Part shown: piece after piece, positions 44,244 to 45,870 of the stretch
How the letters are laid out: every line of letters begins with the position of its first letter
Position numbering within the stretch: the first letter of the stretch is position 1
DNA from: K189A clade bacterium
GTDB taxonomy: Bacteria; Pseudomonadota; Gammaproteobacteria; Pseudomonadales; Azotimanducaceae
Direction: 5' to 3'
Assembly: GCA_902613475.1 (NCBI GenBank)
Contig: CACMHG010000014.1
Span: 1-45,870 of the forward strand
DNA: 45,870 nt
The notes under the pieces: model-generated
What the model saw: the letters and a program-made list of their open reading frames with translations, nothing else
Told to the model about the DNA's origin: nothing
The model's database searches: none
Made by a program: the position numbers and the translations under genes

Positions 44244-44753
44244 CTACTGGGATAACGTCTGCGCCATACCGACTTCTGCCATTGCCGTGCGCATTTTTTC
44301 GATGCGTCGGCGGTTCTTACCCAGATCCGAATAACCCAAACGCGACGCAGAACGAACGTATACGCGCTCACCCCGTACCTGCATATCGATATCATCGACG
44401 AAGCGCAGTATTGAGGTTGTCGCCTCTACCTTAAGCGAATGATCCGTGCGTTCTATGATCTTAAATTCGTCATGATTTTCTAAATAGCGAGCAATGGCGG
44501 CGAGTAACTTCTGACCACCTTCTTCGCTACTCAGCGCCTCGCCATTTATAGGTTCCCGGCCCGTGCTCACGATAGGGGCAATGTACTGGTTTGACTCATT
44601 TGGCTCATCACTGCAGACGCAATTGGGGCTGCTTGGACACGGTGCGAGTTTCTGCGCTGTTTGGGTCATGCTCGATGCCTCTGAATGGGATATCACCAAT
44701 AGTAAGCATCCTAACAGTCGACCCAAAGTGGATCCGTGAACTTGATTGCGCAC
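44244..44753 (-). CDS. Exported DUF1499 domain protein
   Basis: A 169-residue protein. The GTG at 44753 gives a short signal-like start (LGRLLGCLLLVISHSEA) followed by the DUF1499 domain, with CPSSPNCVCSDEP, ATTSILRFVDDIDMQV and SASRLGYSDLGKNRRRIE. DUF1499 proteins are of unknown function. A longer frame to 45053 has an unlikely basic leader. It lies 64 bases downstream of the pilin-like gene. Confidence 0.82.
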   Translation of the reverse strand: MRNQVHGSTLGRLLGCLLLVISHSEASSMTQTAQKLAPCPSSPNCVCSDEPNESNQYIAPIVSTGREPINGEALSSEEGGQKLLAAIARYLENHDEFKIIERTDHSLKVEATTSILRFVDDIDMQVRGERVYVRSASRLGYSDLGKNRRRIEKMRTAMAEVGMAQTLSQ

Positions 44754-44817
44754 CGCGATGTTTCCAGCTAAACGAATGCCGCCAGCATAGAGGAAAAGAC
44801 TGTTTGGAGTAATCGCG

Positions 44818-45357
44818 TTACTCAGTGTTATTGATGCAGGCCACTCCGCCCCAACACAAATGCGTTTGCTCTGAACTGTCGAAATTGCCAAATATCGGGC
44901 GAGTAATCGTGACTCGTAAATTAGCATCCAATGGGGTGCCGGAAACAGACAGCGTAATCGCGTCGGGCGCGGCCCCTTCGGCTGCAGGCACGAAGGCAGC
45001 ACCAGAGGAGGGAGAAGCAGTCTCAGAGCCCGCGATATCTGCAAGCAGGGCATTCACCCATTCACTGGTTTCATCACGCCCGGCACTGATTTCGGTACTA
45101 TCGCCACCCCCAGTCAGTCGACTTTGCAGTCTCACCATTTCCGCCCGAACCCAATTTGACGCTTGGCGATAGTGCACGCTCAGCTTAGTGCTGTTGGCGG
45201 AGACGATATAGTTTTGGTAAGCGGGGATAGCGAGTGTTGAAACCACGCTAACAATTGCAATAACGATCATAAGCTCGATTAATGAGAATCCCGGACTACT
45301 GCGCGCCAGCAGCCGCCAAGTAATTTTCGAACTATATGCGTCATTGATCCTAATCAA
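44818..45357 (-). CDS. Type IV pilin-like protein
   Basis: A prepilin with the class III-type signal ARSSPG followed by FSLIELMIVIAIVSVVSTLA, then AYQNYIVSAN. Cleavage is after the Gly, and Glu5 is present. Two Cys near the C-terminus (LCWGGVACINN) could form the D-loop disulphide. The start is uncertain. The TTG at 45357 gives a 23-residue leader, while ATG at 45519 or 45657 gives leaders of 77 to 123 residues that carry a repeated RFQGLK motif. It lies divergent from the ATPase gene and would be processed by a prepilin peptidase such as the one at 22471. Confidence 0.8.
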   Translation of the reverse strand: MIRINDAYSSKITWRLLARSSPGFSLIELMIVIAIVSVVSTLAIPAYQNYIVSANSTKLSVHYRQASNWVRAEMVRLQSRLTGGGDSTEISAGRDETSEWVNALLADIAGSETASPSSGAAFVPAAEGAAPDAITLSVSGTPLDANLRVTITRPIFGNFDSSEQTHLCWGGVACINNTE

Positions 45358-45760
45358 TGCTGTCGAAAATACGGCGGGAACATTTGTTGACGGACCTTTG
45401 CCGTAAAGCAAGCGATGTTGCTTGGCTCCAGCAAGACTGCTCCTGCTTTTAGTCCTTTTTAACCCTTGGAATCTTTTTAACCCTTGGAATCTTCTTACCC
45501 CTTTCAAGCTTCTGAACATAATTAGTAATCTCGTGGTGCTCTGCAGGCTGCAAATATGACACGGTGGCGGATTCAGCTGAGCCGCCATTAACCCAAACAG
45601 TCGTAAGCTATGACACGTTTTTACTGCGGTAGTCGCTGGGCAACTGTCATTTTTCACTCACCCACAATTCTACGCTGGCTTACACGACTAGTTACGTTGT
45701 TGGCTGGGCTTCAACGCGCGATTACGTATGGTGTGAGGCCCCTAATGCGGCGCTAGGACT

Positions 45761-45870
45761 ATGAACAAGGGCAGTAATCAAGCTCTGCTGTCTGCAGCTA
45801 GAGACACGCCTATCGAGACCTATGTTGATGCTCTTTTTGCATTGGCAGTGAGAAAGCGAGCGTCAGACAT
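45761..45870 (+). CDS. PilB/PilT/GspE-type secretion ATPase, N-terminal fragment
   Basis: The first 36 residues of a gene cut by the window end. Near the edge it reads ALAVRKRASDI (or M), as in the ASDIHIEP motif of type II/IV secretion ATPases. It is divergent from the pilin-like gene, which supports a pilus assembly or retraction role. Confidence 0.65.
   Translation, partial: MNKGSNQALLSAARDTPIETYVDALFALAVRKRASD

Noticed and set aside
45358..45657. Long N-terminal extension of the pilin
   Set aside because: Leader of 77-123 residues with a repeated RFQGLK is unlike prepilin leaders and is probably untranslated DNA with a tandem repeat.

Overview
The window is a chromosomal segment of an aerobic Gammaproteobacterium, most likely a marine one of the Halieaceae/Cellvibrionales type. 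This is inferred from the housekeeping genes (fxsA-groS-groL, ampD next to aceE-aceF and divergent nadC, yajQ-ampG), a TonB receptor, a TPR-sulfotransferase, nucleotide-phosphodiesterase genes and type IV pilus genes. The assignment rests on protein style and gene order only.

Positions 1-2701 hold a bufferin-type (copper-binding RiPP) operon: a precursor with four Cys in KCG motifs, a DUF692/MNIO enzyme, its DUF2063 partner and a DoxX membrane protein. The precursor is odd. Its Cys-rich tail sits on a transmembrane/coiled-coil N-terminus instead of a cleavable signal peptide. Positions 2791-16591 are core: a PuuD-like membrane domain, groESL with a CIRCE operator, fxsA, an alkyltransferase-like protein, ampG, yajQ, a cobalamin adenosyltransferase, the pyruvate dehydrogenase genes aceE-aceF, ampD, nadC and an exported phosphodiesterase. 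Positions 16677-25728 hold a TPR-sulfotransferase, a TonB receptor divergent from a MarR regulator with a palindromic operator candidate between them, an unusual prepilin peptidase, a TetR regulator, a nitroreductase and a Gfo/Idh oxidoreductase. Positions 26166-28942 hold small membrane proteins of unknown role, one with a homopolymer frameshift, and an exported RidA-family protein.

Positions 29188-41128 are a genomic island of about 11.9 kb in a tRNA-Thr(CGT) gene, bounded by a perfect 50-bp direct repeat. It has a tyrosine integrase, arm-type repeats at both ends, a winged-helix plus palm-domain (PolA-like) protein, and a loose array of small cargo genes. The cargo includes four exported proteins (one frameshifted) whose predicted mature N-terminus is Gly-His-His-Glu, two MotA-like membrane proteins, a stand-alone FliG-C-like protein, a GST-like protein, a helicase-associated domain and small membrane peptides. 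A repeat of about 70 bp (R) follows most plus-strand cargo genes. A second repeat (S) and a duplicated 104-bp leader-plus-signal-peptide module show that the cargo has been shuffled.

Positions 41129-45870 return to the chromosome: a minus-strand peroxiredoxin-cupin-RidA-exported protein operon, a coiled-coil protein, a DUF1499 protein, a type IV pilin-like protein and the start of a divergent PilB/PilT/GspE-type ATPase cut by the window end.

The best candidates for something undescribed are the membrane-tethered bufferin-like precursor, the set of exported proteins with X-X-His (ATCUN-type, copper-binding) mature N-termini sharing a portable secretion leader, and the repeat-punctuated cargo array containing MotA-like and FliG-C-like proteins.
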